The notes under the pieces were generated by a model that saw nothing but the letters and a program-made list of their open reading frames with translations, was not told the origin of the DNA and did no database searches. DNA of 31,301 bases. Origin: JBBSEZ01 sp038239195 (lineage in GTDB: Bacteria; Planctomycetota; Planctomycetia; Gemmatales; Gemmataceae). A program made the translations under genes and the position numbers. The stretch covers positions 1 to 31,301 of the forward strand of contig JBBSEZ010000056.1 of NCBI GenBank assembly GCA_038239195.1, written 5' to 3'. This document shows, one piece after another, positions 6,968-14,686 of the stretch (positions are counted from its first letter, which is position 1; every line of letters begins with the position of its first letter).

Positions 6968-9900
6968 TCAGCGCCGCGGCCGGCCGATCACCGGCTCCGG
7001 TGGCAGCAGTTTGACCTCGTTGCCGTTCTGATCGGAGCACGTGAAGTCGAGCAGTTCCGGGGGCGCCCCATGCCGCCCACGCACCTCGACCGTGATCTCC
7101 CCCCCCTCCTCCAGTTTGGCGATCTCGCGCCGCTTCTTGTTGAGCAGGTACGCCGCCACCTCGTCCGTGACGGTAACGTCCACGCGCACGATCTGCTCGC
7201 GCGGGGCCGCCAGTTGCAGCAGGCGCATCACCTCGATCGACATGCTCTCGACCGTCTTGACCTGGGCGGCCCCGTGGCAATACGGGCAGTCCTGATAGAC
7301 GCTGCGCTTGAGCGAAGGGCGGATGCGCTGCCGCGTCATCTCGATGAGCCCGAACTGCGAGATCTTGAGGATCTTCGTCCGCGCCCGGTCGCGCTGCATC
7401 GCATCGCGCAGCGCCTTCTCCACCCCGCGCCGGTGGTGCTCGCCGCGCATGTCGATGAAGTCGTTGACGATCACCCCGCCCAGGTCGCGCAGCCGCAACT
7501 GCCTCGCGATCTCCTTGGCCGCCTGCAAGTTCATCTGATACGCCGTCTCCTCCGCGTCGTTGCGGTGGGCCCGGAAGTTCCCGCTGTTGACGTCGATCGC
7601 CACCAGCGCCTCGGTCTGCTCGATCACGATCGACCCGCCCATCGGCAGGGGCACCTTGCGGAGCTGGATCCGCGCGATCTCCGCCTCGATCCCCCGCTTG
7701 TGGAAGAGCGGCTCCGCTCCCTCGAACCGCTTGATGCGGTCGGCGAAGCGCGGCATTACGACGTCGAGAAACTCCTTGGCGTGCTCGTAGGCGTTGGGCT
7801 CATCGACCCAGATGGTGTCGATGTCGCCCGTGAAGGTGTCGCGGATGGTCCGCGTGATCATGTCGCTTTCCTGGTAGATCTCCGCCGGCCCTTTCAACTT
7901 GCGGATGCGCTGCGCGACCACCTGCCAGAGCCGCGACAGATACACGAGGTCGCGCTGGAGCTCCTTCTTGTCCTTGTCGATGGCGGCCGTCCGCATGATG
8001 AAGCCCAGGCCGCGCGGCGGCTTCAGCTCGTTGAAGATCTCGCGCAGCCGGCGGCGCTGTTCGTCGTCCTCGATCTTGCGCGAGACGCCGGTGCGGTTGA
8101 GGCAGGGCATCAGGACGAGGTAGCGGCCAGCAATGCTGATGTAGGTGCTCAGCGTGGGGCCCTTGGTACCGATGCCCTCCTTGATGACCTGGACGATGAC
8201 CTCCTGGCCGCGCTTGAAGACGTCCTGAATCAACGGCTTGGGCCGCCCGGCGCCCGGCCGGCCCCCCATGGGGCGGCTGTTGCGCCGCGGGCCCCGGTCG
8301 CCACCTCGGTCGCCACCTCGACGATCCCCGCCGCGGTCCCGGCCGCCCTCGCGGCGCGGGCCGCGGTCGCCGCCCCGATCTTCGCCGACCCGGTCTTCGC
8401 CGACCCGGTCTTCGCCGCCCCGGTCCTCGCCGCCCCGGTCCTCGCCGCCCCGGTCCTCGCCGCCCCGGTCCTCGCCGCCCCGGTCCTCGCCGCGAGGGGG
8501 AAGGTCGTCGTCGAAGTCGGGCTCGAAGTTGTCCTCGCGCGGCTCGTCGCGGCGCCGCTCCAGGGCCTCGTCACGGGGCGCCTGCGGCACGTCGCGACGC
8601 GGCCTTTCCGGCTCGTGACGCCGAGGCCTTTCCGGCGGTTCGCGGAGGGGCCTTTCCGGCTGATAGCGCGGTTCCGCTTCGGAAGGCTCGCCTTCGATGT
8701 CCAGCGCCGCAAGGTCCTCCGCCAGGTCTTCCTCGATGCTGCGCGCCCGACCGCCCGGCCGCGGGCGGCGCGGGGGCCCGGGCAAGCGCTCCCGCGCGGG
8801 CATTGGCGGCGAAGCGACTTGCGCCTTCGGAAGCGCCTCGCTCCGCTCCTCCGCGCGCGGCGCCGGAGGTGGCGGAGACGGGGGCCGCGATTGGGGCGGC
8901 GCCGAGGGCGGCGCTTCGGCCGCCTTGCGCGGTTCGCGTTCCTCGACCACGGGGCGCTTGGGGGGCGACGAGGGGAAGAACAACAGATCGTCGTCGGGGT
9001 TGGTGCCCAGTCCTTGCGGGACAGGCGAGATCTCGTGAGGGCCGGCCGGCCCGCTATCCTTGTCGGTACGCCGCTCGGCCGAGCCCATCAGGGGGGGCTT
9101 CCCCGGCCCTTCCCCCTTCTCTCCCTTCTCGGGCTCGCTCCCCTTCTCTCCCTTCGGGGCCTCGCCGGGAGCCTCTTCCGCCTTGCGATCGCTCGCGCTG
9201 CGCCGCCGGCGCGGCGTCGAGCTGGGCGCGGCACTGCGCGAACGGCGACGCGGCTTGCCGGTGTCCTCCTCGATGGTCGTCGTTTCGGGCAAGGCCACCA
9301 GGGGCGGCAAGCTCTCTCCCGAGCTTGCCGGCGCCTCGGTCGTGGGCGTTTCCGAAGGAGCTTCGGGCGAAGGGGGCGCTCCTGGAGGTTCGATCAACCC
9401 GGCCCCAAAATCGACAGCCCCGAACGCCTCCTCCGCAGGCCTCTTCGGCTCGTGCGTTTCCAGCGGGGCCTGCTCGGGGCTTTCCGCAAAGGCGGCGAGG
9501 CCTTCCTCCGGCCCGAACACGTCGAGCTCCTCGGCCTGGGCCACCGGGTGGGGCCGCTCGCGCTCCCTTTCTCGCCCCTGGTCGCGGTCCCGGTCGCGGG
9601 GCCGCCCGTTGCCGCGCCGCTCGCCGCGATCCCCGCGGTTGCCACGGTCCCCGCGGTCATTCCGCTCCCCACGGTCGCCCCTGTCTCCTCGGTCCCCGCG
9701 GTCGGGGCGGTCGCCGCGCTGCGGTTCGAGGTGGCGATAGTAGGTGGGCTCGACGTCGGAGACATGCAGGAAGCCGTTGCGGCCGACGCCGAAATCGACG
9801 AACGCGGCCTGGATGCTCGGCTCGATGTTGACGATGCGTCCCTTGTAGATGTTGCCGACGTAGCTTTCGTGACTGGTGCGCTCGACGTAGAGCTCCTCCA

Positions 9901-9973
9901 GAACGCCGTCCTCGAGAATGGCGATGCGGCATTCCTCGGGCTGCAACACGTTGATCAGCATCTCTTTCTTCAT
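6968..9973 (-). CDS. rne: Ribonuclease E/G with S1 domain split by a ~495-residue disordered insert
   Basis: A 1001-residue member of the Rne/Rng family, which cuts single-stranded RNA in mRNA decay and rRNA processing. Residues 1-83 match the family N-terminus and the first half of the S1 domain ('NIYKGRIVNIEPSIQAAFVD'). Residues 84-578 are an insert of RGD/RGE and GGEDR repeats and Pro/Glu-rich segments. Residues 579-625 complete the S1 domain ('LIQDVFKRGQEVIVQVIKEG'). The catalytic core has metal ligands D793 and N795 ('VAIDVNSG') and D838 ('VNDFIDM'). The Zn-link cysteines are C896 and C899 ('CPYC'). The core ends near 925, followed by a short tail. The E. coli protein has only about 20 residues where the insert lies and carries its disordered scaffold at the C-terminus instead. 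AGAAGGGA lies about 8 bases before the ATG. The TIGR03936 gene is upstream. Confidence 0.93.
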   Translation of the reverse strand: MKKEMLINVLQPEECRIAILEDGVLEELYVERTSHESYVGNIYKGRIVNIEPSIQAAFVDFGVGRNGFLHVSDVEPTYYRHLEPQRGDRPDRGDRGDRGDRGERNDRGDRGNRGDRGERRGNGRPRDRDRDQGRERERERPHPVAQAEELDVFGPEEGLAAFAESPEQAPLETHEPKRPAEEAFGAVDFGAGLIEPPGAPPSPEAPSETPTTEAPASSGESLPPLVALPETTTIEEDTGKPRRRSRSAAPSSTPRRRRSASDRKAEEAPGEAPKGEKGSEPEKGEKGEGPGKPPLMGSAERRTDKDSGPAGPHEISPVPQGLGTNPDDDLLFFPSSPPKRPVVEEREPRKAAEAPPSAPPQSRPPSPPPPAPRAEERSEALPKAQVASPPMPARERLPGPPRRPRPGGRARSIEEDLAEDLAALDIEGEPSEAEPRYQPERPLREPPERPRRHEPERPRRDVPQAPRDEALERRRDEPREDNFEPDFDDDLPPRGEDRGGEDRGGEDRGGEDRGGEDRGGEDRVGEDRVGEDRGGDRGPRREGGRDRGGDRRGGDRGGDRGPRRNSRPMGGRPGAGRPKPLIQDVFKRGQEVIVQVIKEGIGTKGPTLSTYISIAGRYLVLMPCLNRTGVSRKIEDDEQRRRLREIFNELKPPRGLGFIMRTAAIDKDKKELQRDLVYLSRLWQVVAQRIRKLKGPAEIYQESDMITRTIRDTFTGDIDTIWVDEPNAYEHAKEFLDVVMPRFADRIKRFEGAEPLFHKRGIEAEIARIQLRKVPLPMGGSIVIEQTEALVAIDVNSGNFRAHRNDAEETAYQMNLQAAKEIARQLRLRDLGGVIVNDFIDMRGEHHRRGVEKALRDAMQRDRARTKILKISQFGLIEMTRQRIRPSLKRSVYQDCPYCHGAAQVKTVESMSIEVMRLLQLAAPREQIVRVDVTVTDEVAAYLLNKKRREIAKLEEGGEITVEVRGRHGAPPELLDFTCSDQNGNEVKLLPPEPVIGRPRR
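8376..8495. repeat. 15-bp tandem repeat inside the RNase E/G gene
   Basis: Eight head-to-tail 15-base units (consensus CGGTCCTCGCCGCCC on the plus strand; the outer units differ by one to three bases). On the minus strand they encode GGEDR repeated in frame, within the insert of RNase E/G. Unit length is a multiple of three, so copy changes keep the frame. Confidence 0.9.
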
Positions 9974-10173
9974 CGCGGGTCCCTTCTACGAATAGGTCTT
10001 CGGCCCGCCCCCTTCTGAGGAGAGCGTGGCGGGAGAAATGGTCGGCCCCGTGGGCGCGGGGGAGTCAGTAAATAGCGCAACGCCCAGACGGCCGAGAGCG
10101 CTCGGCCCTTTGGGGGGGCAAGCCGAGCTCGGCCCGGTATCGTTGTCGATCGGGTAGGATCTGTGCCGGTCGT

Positions 10174-10926
10174 TCATGGTCCTTCGCCTTCCAGTTCAAG
10201 GCGCGTTCGTTCCAGCACGGCCCCGGCGTCGAGCAGGTCGCGCAGCCCGAGCAAGCCCAGCACCTCGTCGGGGCGGGCGGTGCCGCTGGCCGTCAACGCC
10301 AGGCTCACTTCCAGGAAAGGCGCCCCTTCCTGCTCCAGCAAGGACACGTCCCGGAGGATTGGCCGCACGTTGACGCGCCGCCGTTCGGGTTTCGTGCGCT
10401 CCACCCAGCACTCCGGAGCAGCAAGCACTTCCTCGATGCGCAGGCAGAGCGCAGGTACGCGCTCGGCGGGGATGGGTAGCCCGTAACACAGGCCGCGCAC
10501 GCGCGCCCCCTCTTTGAGGCCGATGCGGACGACCTCGAGAATGGCCAGGCCGGGCGGGAGCTGGCGGCCCATCCGCTCGCGAACTTCCTCGGGGGAAACG
10601 TCTTCGGCAAGTTCCAGTTCGACGACCTCGGCGCGGCCGATGACGCCCAGCGGCAGCGAGAGGGCGAACACGAGGCGCGGGCGAGGGTTGAAGCCCTGCG
10701 TGCGGTGGAAGGGAAGATCGGCGCGGCGCAGCATGCGCTCGAAGGTCCGCAGGAGGTCGTGATGGCTGAGCAGCCGCAACGAGCCGTCCTTGCGAAAGCG
10801 GATGCGAACCTTGGCACGTGCGCCGGGAGGAGGGTCGGTGGGCCCTCGACCGCCCAAACGCTCGATGGCGCTGGCCGGAACGGCTTGCTCAACGGGGGCG
10901 GAATTCGGCTCGGGTACGACGGACAC
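10174..10926 (-). CDS. TIGR03936 / DUF2344 family protein
   Basis: A 250-residue protein. From residue 38 on ('AKVRIRFRKDGSLRLLSHHD', 'FHRTQGFNPRPRLVFALSLP', 'GRAEVVELELAEDVSPEEV') it matches the TIGR03936/DUF2344 family. In many bacteria that domain is fused to or encoded beside a radical-SAM protein and next to the Rne/Rng gene. Here it stands alone, without the radical-SAM half, 200 bp upstream of RNase E/G on the same strand, which keeps the family's usual neighbour. The biochemical function is not established; an RNA-related role is an inference from context. Translation appears to start at GTG 10926, with a weak GGGGA upstream. The first 36 residues are Pro/Ala-rich and probably disordered, so a later start is possible. 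Confidence 0.85.
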   Translation of the reverse strand: MSVVPEPNSAPVEQAVPASAIERLGGRGPTDPPPGARAKVRIRFRKDGSLRLLSHHDLLRTFERMLRRADLPFHRTQGFNPRPRLVFALSLPLGVIGRAEVVELELAEDVSPEEVRERMGRQLPPGLAILEVVRIGLKEGARVRGLCYGLPIPAERVPALCLRIEEVLAAPECWVERTKPERRRVNVRPILRDVSLLEQEGAPFLEVSLALTASGTARPDEVLGLLGLRDLLDAGAVLERTRLELEGEGP

Positions 10927-11136
10927 GGGTCATCCCCAACGGGGTGGGGAACGGGTGTCGCCTCGAAAGGACGAAGGATTTCATCCTTCATCCATTCCAA
11001 TAAGGGCGCTGGCACGTCTGCGCAAGTGCCGCCCGAGAACAGGTCGTGGTCGCGGCTGCCGAATGATGGAAACGGAGGGCCTGATCGAGTCAGGCCGTCC
11101 GCCGGCTTGGCGAACGCGAGCGGAGCTCGGCACGGT

Positions 11137-11168
11137 TGCCCCCGTTGGCGCAAAGCGCCCCGGGGGCA
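11137..11168 (-). terminator. Hairpin after ptsI
   Basis: Two-part stem: 11137-11144 pairs with 11161-11168 and 11147-11151 with 11155-11159, with an AAA loop and a small internal bulge. It starts about 18 bases after the ptsI stop codon on the minus strand. No T-tract follows, so terminator function is uncertain. Confidence 0.4.
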
Positions 11169-11185
11169 GGCAAGACGTGCGGGCC

Positions 11186-12952
11186 TCAGTTCATGGTCCC
11201 GAGAGAAGCCCCCGGGACCTGGCGTCGAACCTGTTCCCGCAAGTAACTGTTCACGTCACGCGCCGTTTGCAGGCGCAAGGCCTCCTGGGCCACCTTGGTC
11301 GCTTCGCCGATGGTCACGGAGCGAACGACCTGCTTGATTTCCGGGATGTTATGCGGCGCGACGCTCAATTGTCGCAAGCCCAAACCAAGGAGCAACATCG
11401 TGTAAAGGGGCTCGCCGCTCATCTCTCCACAAACGTTCACGCTGATCCGTTGTTCGAGGGCCGTCTGCACCACTCGGTCGATCAACCGCAACACAGCCGG
11501 GTCCCCCGGGCTGTACAACTCGGCCACCGTTTCGTTGTTCCGGTCGGCCGCCAGGGTATATTGAACCAGATCGTTGGTGCCGATGGAAAAGAAATCTACC
11601 TCGCGAGCCAATTGATCGGCCAGAATGGCCGCCGAGGGCACCTCGATCATGGTCCCGACGGGCAACCGGGGGTTGAAGGCAATCCCTTCTTCTTCCAGGT
11701 CCTCCTTGACCTCGGCCAGGATCATCTTGCACTGGCGTAGCTCGAGCAGCGTGCTGATCATCGGAAACATGATGCGCACGTCGCCAAAAGCACTGGCCCT
11801 CAGAATGGCACGCATCTGCGTTTTGAACAAGGTCAAATTCCGCAGACACAGCCGAACGCTCCGCAAGCCGAGGAACGGGTTCCTCTCGTGAGCTGGCGCC
11901 TCGCCCTGCCGTCCCTGGGGCATGAACTTGTCGGCCCCGAGGTCGAGCGTGCGGATGACCACGGGCCGATCTGGCCCCGTGGCCTTGAGCACCTCCACGT
12001 AGGCCTCGAGATGATCGGCCTCGGTCGGGTCGGACCGACGATCGAGGTAGAGGAACTCCGTGCGATACAGCCCCACCCCCTCGGCGCCGCGCTCCAGCCC
12101 CGCCTTGGCCTCGTGCGGGAACTCGATGTTCTCCAGGAGCGTCACGTGGACGCCGTCGCGCGTGTCGGCCGGGAGGGAGCGCTGCTCGGTGAGCCTGCCT
12201 CGGTGGGTGTGGGCGCGGGCGCGAGCCTGTTCGTAGCCGGCCAGCGTGTCGCGGTCGGGGGCCACGATGAGCAGCCCGCTGTCGCCATCGACGATGACGA
12301 GGTCGCCGCCGGAGACGTCGGTGAGGAAGTGTCCCAGGCCAACCACGGCGGGAACGTCGAGGACGCCGGCGACGATGGCCGTGTGGCTGGCGCGCCCGCC
12401 GACCTCGGTGGCGAAGGCGTGGACCATGCGCCGGTCGAGAGAAGCGGTCTCGCTGGGGGTGAGGTCGTGGGCCAGGAGGATGACCGGCGAGCTGAGGTGG
12501 CGCAGGTCTTCGCGGCGCTGACCGAGGAGGTTGCCGAGGATGCGTTTCTCGACGTCGTAGAGGTCGCTGACGCGCTCCGCGAGCGGCCCGCCGAGGGCCT
12601 CGAGGGCCTTGGCGTGGCGGCGCAGGACGTGGCTGACGGCATACTCGGCCGCGTGCGACTGCTCGCGGATGAGGGCCTCGATCTCGCGGACGAGGGAGGG
12701 GTCGGTCAGGAGCAGGGCGTGGGCGCCGAAGATGGCGCCATACTGGGCGCCCAGGCGGGCCGCGACGGTGTCCTGGTATTCGCGCGCCTCGCGGGCGGCG
12801 AGGGTGAGGGCCTGGCGGGCGCGCTCGACCTCGGCCTCGTGGTCCTCCGGGCCGACAAGGCGTTGGGGAATGCGGAACCATTCGGAGTCCAGCACGAGGG
12901 CTGGCCCGATGGCCACACCGGGAGAGACGGCGGTTCCGCGTCGGATGTCCAT
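11186..12952 (-). CDS. ptsI: PTS enzyme I (phosphoenolpyruvate-protein phosphotransferase)
   Basis: A 588-residue enzyme I, close to the usual length (about 575). It takes phosphate from PEP and passes it to HPr. The N-terminal HPr-binding and phosphohistidine domains carry the active-site His at H190 ('GGRASHTAIVA'). The C-terminal PEP-binding barrel has 'GVGLYRTEFLYL' (about 292-303), 'MFPMIS', 'GTMIEVPSA' (433-441), 'FFSIGTNDLVQYTLAADRNN' and the catalytic Cys at C508 ('VNVCGEMSG'). All key residues appear present. The N-terminus lacks a GAF domain, so it is standard EI rather than EI-Ntr (PtsP). AAGGA lies 3 bases before the ATG and touches the edge of the palindrome 12960-13047, so folding of that RNA could affect translation. 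It is the last gene of the hpf-ptsN-ptsH-ptsI series. Confidence 0.95.
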   Translation of the reverse strand: MDIRRGTAVSPGVAIGPALVLDSEWFRIPQRLVGPEDHEAEVERARQALTLAAREAREYQDTVAARLGAQYGAIFGAHALLLTDPSLVREIEALIREQSHAAEYAVSHVLRRHAKALEALGGPLAERVSDLYDVEKRILGNLLGQRREDLRHLSSPVILLAHDLTPSETASLDRRMVHAFATEVGGRASHTAIVAGVLDVPAVVGLGHFLTDVSGGDLVIVDGDSGLLIVAPDRDTLAGYEQARARAHTHRGRLTEQRSLPADTRDGVHVTLLENIEFPHEAKAGLERGAEGVGLYRTEFLYLDRRSDPTEADHLEAYVEVLKATGPDRPVVIRTLDLGADKFMPQGRQGEAPAHERNPFLGLRSVRLCLRNLTLFKTQMRAILRASAFGDVRIMFPMISTLLELRQCKMILAEVKEDLEEEGIAFNPRLPVGTMIEVPSAAILADQLAREVDFFSIGTNDLVQYTLAADRNNETVAELYSPGDPAVLRLIDRVVQTALEQRISVNVCGEMSGEPLYTMLLLGLGLRQLSVAPHNIPEIKQVVRSVTIGEATKVAQEALRLQTARDVNSYLREQVRRQVPGASLGTMN

Positions 12953-12959
12953 TTATCCT

Positions 12960-13047
12960 TAGTCCTTAGCCCGTAGTGCTTAGTCCTTAGCAAAGACCGT
13001 CACAGGGCGCTCTTTGCTAAGGACTAAGCACTACGGGCTAAGGACTA
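12960..13047. repeat. Long perfect palindrome between ptsH and ptsI (copy 1)
   Basis: Perfect 37-base inverted repeat (12960-12996 and 13011-13047) around a 14-base loop. It starts 3 bases after the ptsH stop codon and ends 7 bases before the ptsI ATG, filling the spacer. Each arm contains the motif TAGTCCTTAG twice. A diverged second copy lies at 13359-13449. In mRNA it would form a very stable hairpin just upstream of the ptsI ribosome-binding site. Confidence 0.95.
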
Positions 13048-13050
13048 CCT

Positions 13051-13341
13051 TCATCCTTCCGGGGCGGGCACGACCGCGAGCTGGGCAGCCAGGGCCTCGA
13101 GAGCGGCGGAGGCGTCGGGGCCGTCCACCTGGAGGACCAGTTCGCTGCCGGGCAGGCCGGCCAGGCCGAGCGTCATGAGGTCCCAAGGGCTCTTGCCGTT
13201 GAGCGATCGGCCGTCGTTGGTGACGAGCACGACGTTGCACTGGTAGCGGTTGGCCAACTCGACGAAGGCACCGATGGGGCGCATGTGCATCCCATTCGGG
13301 TTGTTGACGATCACCTTGCGCTCGAGCGGGGCGCCGTTCAT
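13051..13341 (-). CDS. ptsH: PTS phosphocarrier protein HPr
   Basis: A 96-residue HPr, which accepts phosphate from enzyme I and donates it to EIIA. The active His is H19 in 'NPNGMHMRPIGAF' (family pattern GLHARPA). A Ser at position 51 ('NGKSPWDLMTLG') aligns with the regulatory Ser46 of Gram-positive HPr, so HPr-kinase control is possible, although no kinase gene is seen here. I chose the ATG at 13341, with GAGGAC about 9 bases upstream. A longer reading to 13425 would translate palindrome sequence as protein, which is unlikely. The gene is bracketed by the two related palindromes (12960-13047 and 13359-13449). Confidence 0.92.
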   Translation of the reverse strand: MNGAPLERKVIVNNPNGMHMRPIGAFVELANRYQCNVVLVTNDGRSLNGKSPWDLMTLGLAGLPGSELVLQVDGPDASAALEALAAQLAVVPAPEG

Positions 13342-13358
13342 CGCATTCTCGTCCTCAG

Positions 13359-13449
13359 TAGTCCTTAGCCCGTAGCGCTTAGTTCTTAGCAAAGAGGGCT
13401 CACGCGGTGTTCTGCTAAGAACCAAGCACTAAGCACTAAGCACTAAGGA
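13359..13449. repeat. Imperfect palindrome between ptsN and ptsH (copy 2)
   Basis: Diverged relative of the 12960-13047 palindrome. The left arm 13359-13395 differs from the copy-1 left arm at two positions. The right arm 13411-13449 is only partly complementary and contains AAGCACT three times in a row. The loop is about 15 bases. It starts 3 bases after the ptsN stop codon, exactly as copy 1 does after ptsH. Confidence 0.9.
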
Positions 13450-13452
13450 GAT

Positions 13453-13914
13453 TCAGTGGTCGATGCGGTCGAGCAGGGCGCTGATTTCTTCGCGGGTCGT
13501 GGCGGTGCGCAGCGAGCGGACAAAGGCGTCGTCGCGCAAACAGCGGGAGACGTTTTCGAGGGCGCGCAGATGATCGCCGGGCCGGTCCTGCGGCGAGATG
13601 AGCAGGACGAAGATGTAAACCGGCTCGCCGTCGAGGCTCTCGAAGGCCACCCCGGTCGGCGCGACCGCGACGGTGCCCACAAGCTTCTCGACGCTGTTGT
13701 GCTTGGTGTGCGGGATGGCAACGCCCCGCCCGATGCCGGTCGAGCCGAGCAACTCGCGCTTCAGGATGGCGCGAATGATGTCTTCGACGTCGGCGCCGCG
13801 GAACTGACCGGCCGCGCGGAGGCTCTCGACCATGCTGCGAATGACGGCCTCTTTGCTGGTGGCCGTCAACGCCGGGATGATCGCCTCGCGCACCACGAAG
13901 TCGGACATGCGCAT
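13453..13914 (-). CDS. ptsN: PTS EIIA component, fructose/nitrogen (PtsN) type
   Basis: A 153-residue PTS_EIIA_2-type domain. The phosphorylated His is H69 in 'GIGRGVAIPHTKH', the hallmark of PtsN/EIIA-Fru. Other family stretches are 'VFVLLISPQDRPGDHLRALE'-like 'IFVLLISPQDRPGDHLRALE' and the C-terminal 'LRTATTREEISALLD'. Its size matches free-standing PtsN (about 160 residues), and no EIIB/EIIC or DNA-binding domain is fused, so it is probably a regulator rather than a transporter part. AAGGAG 6 bases before the ATG at 13914 supports that start over the Met two codons later. It follows hpf by 18 bases, the same order seen in the rpoN-hpf-ptsN clusters of proteobacteria, though no rpoN is in view. 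Confidence 0.93.
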   Translation of the reverse strand: MRMSDFVVREAIIPALTATSKEAVIRSMVESLRAAGQFRGADVEDIIRAILKRELLGSTGIGRGVAIPHTKHNSVEKLVGTVAVAPTGVAFESLDGEPVYIFVLLISPQDRPGDHLRALENVSRCLRDDAFVRSLRTATTREEISALLDRIDH

Positions 13915-13932
13915 GGCCTGCTCCTTCCGTCC

Positions 13933-14334
13933 TCACTCCTCGCCGGGGGCTTCGTCGGCCTGGCGCGGGGCGCCGGCCACCTCGCCCGTCGAGGGCCGGC
14001 GGCGGTGGTCCTGGATCTTTTCCTTGTAGCGGCGCAACTGGCCCTCGATCTTGTCGAACGCGAGGTCAACCGCCGCGAGCACGTCCTGATGGCTCTCGTG
14101 GGCGACGAAGTCGTGCTTGTGTTCCGCTTGCACGACGAACTCGACACGGCACGTGTCTTCGAGGGCCTTGCGGTCCTCGGGGGGCCGGCCGTTGCCCCGG
14201 TCTTTGAGGTCGATAGTCACCTCGATCATCGTGAGGCGCTCGAAGAAGTGCAGCAACTTCTCGGCCTTCTCGCGGATGGTCGTCTGGGTGTTCTCGCTCA
14301 AATGCCCATGCCGCACGGAGATTTTCACTTGCAC
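13933..14334 (-). CDS. hpf: Ribosome hibernation-promoting factor (HPF/RaiA family)
   Basis: A 133-residue protein beginning 'MQVKISVRHGHLSENTQTTI', the typical HPF/YfiA N-terminus, with the family beta-alpha fold through about residue 105 ('AAVDLAFDKIEGQLRRYKEK'). HPF binds the 30S decoding region and silences ribosomes in stationary phase. I chose GTG 14334 as the start: AAGGAG lies 8 bases upstream, and the family sequence begins exactly there, whereas the ATG at 14388 adds 18 unrelated residues. After residue 105 there is a basic, then acidic tail ('HRRRPSTGEV', 'DEAPGEE') but no C-terminal dimerisation domain of long HPF. It is the first gene of the hpf-ptsN-ptsH-ptsI series, behind a good sigma70-type promoter (14483-14511) and an untranslated leader of about 140 bases. 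Confidence 0.92.
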   Translation of the reverse strand: MQVKISVRHGHLSENTQTTIREKAEKLLHFFERLTMIEVTIDLKDRGNGRPPEDRKALEDTCRVEFVVQAEHKHDFVAHESHQDVLAAVDLAFDKIEGQLRRYKEKIQDHRRRPSTGEVAGAPRQADEAPGEE

Positions 14335-14686
14335 GTAAAGCGCTCCTTGTGCTCGCCAGCTCGCTCGCGGGCTACAGGGCTCGGCCATGTCCCCCGCCCC
14401 CAGCTCGCACGCACTACGAGGGTACTTCTACTTCGTTGGGCCTGCCCTGTTCCCGAGCGGGTGGCTCACTTCAACGAATGCAATTCTAGTCCACCCCGGA
14501 AGGTTCTTCAATGGCCGGGCTCGGATGACAAGGTGACAAGGTGACAAGGTGAGGGGGGGAATCGGGGGGGAAAGACGAGAGGGGCCCCAGGACGCTCCCC
14601 ACGATCTTTGCCTGTTCACCTCGTCACCCCCTCACCTCGTCACCTCGTCACCTTGTCACCCCCTCACCTTCACCTTGTCGCACTTG
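14335..14686. other. Intergenic region upstream of hpf
   Basis: These 352 bases contain, from the hpf side, a leader of about 140 bases, a sigma70-type promoter (14483-14511), and the inverted-repeat element 14522-14693. I see no gene. Confidence 0.6.
14483..14511 (-). promoter_or_regulatory. Sigma70-type promoter of the hpf-pts series
   Basis: On the minus strand TTGAAG (14511-14506), a 17-base spacer and TAGAAT (14488-14483), close to TTGACA-N17-TATAAT. It lies about 150 bases before the hpf GTG and just inside the repeat element. It is the best housekeeping-type promoter I see in the window. Confidence 0.55.

Noticed and set aside
6911..10018. A 1035-codon plus-strand open frame opposite RNase E/G
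   Set aside because: It is the antisense of a clear Rne/Rng gene. High GC makes stop codons rare on the opposite strand. No family features or ribosome-binding site.
13342..13425. An N-terminal extension of HPr
   Set aside because: The extra 28 codons translate the palindromic repeat; the family sequence and ribosome-binding site fit the ATG at 13341.
12960..13449. The paired palindromes as a CRISPR array
   Set aside because: There are only two diverged copies separated by a full ptsH gene, no regular spacers and no cas genes.
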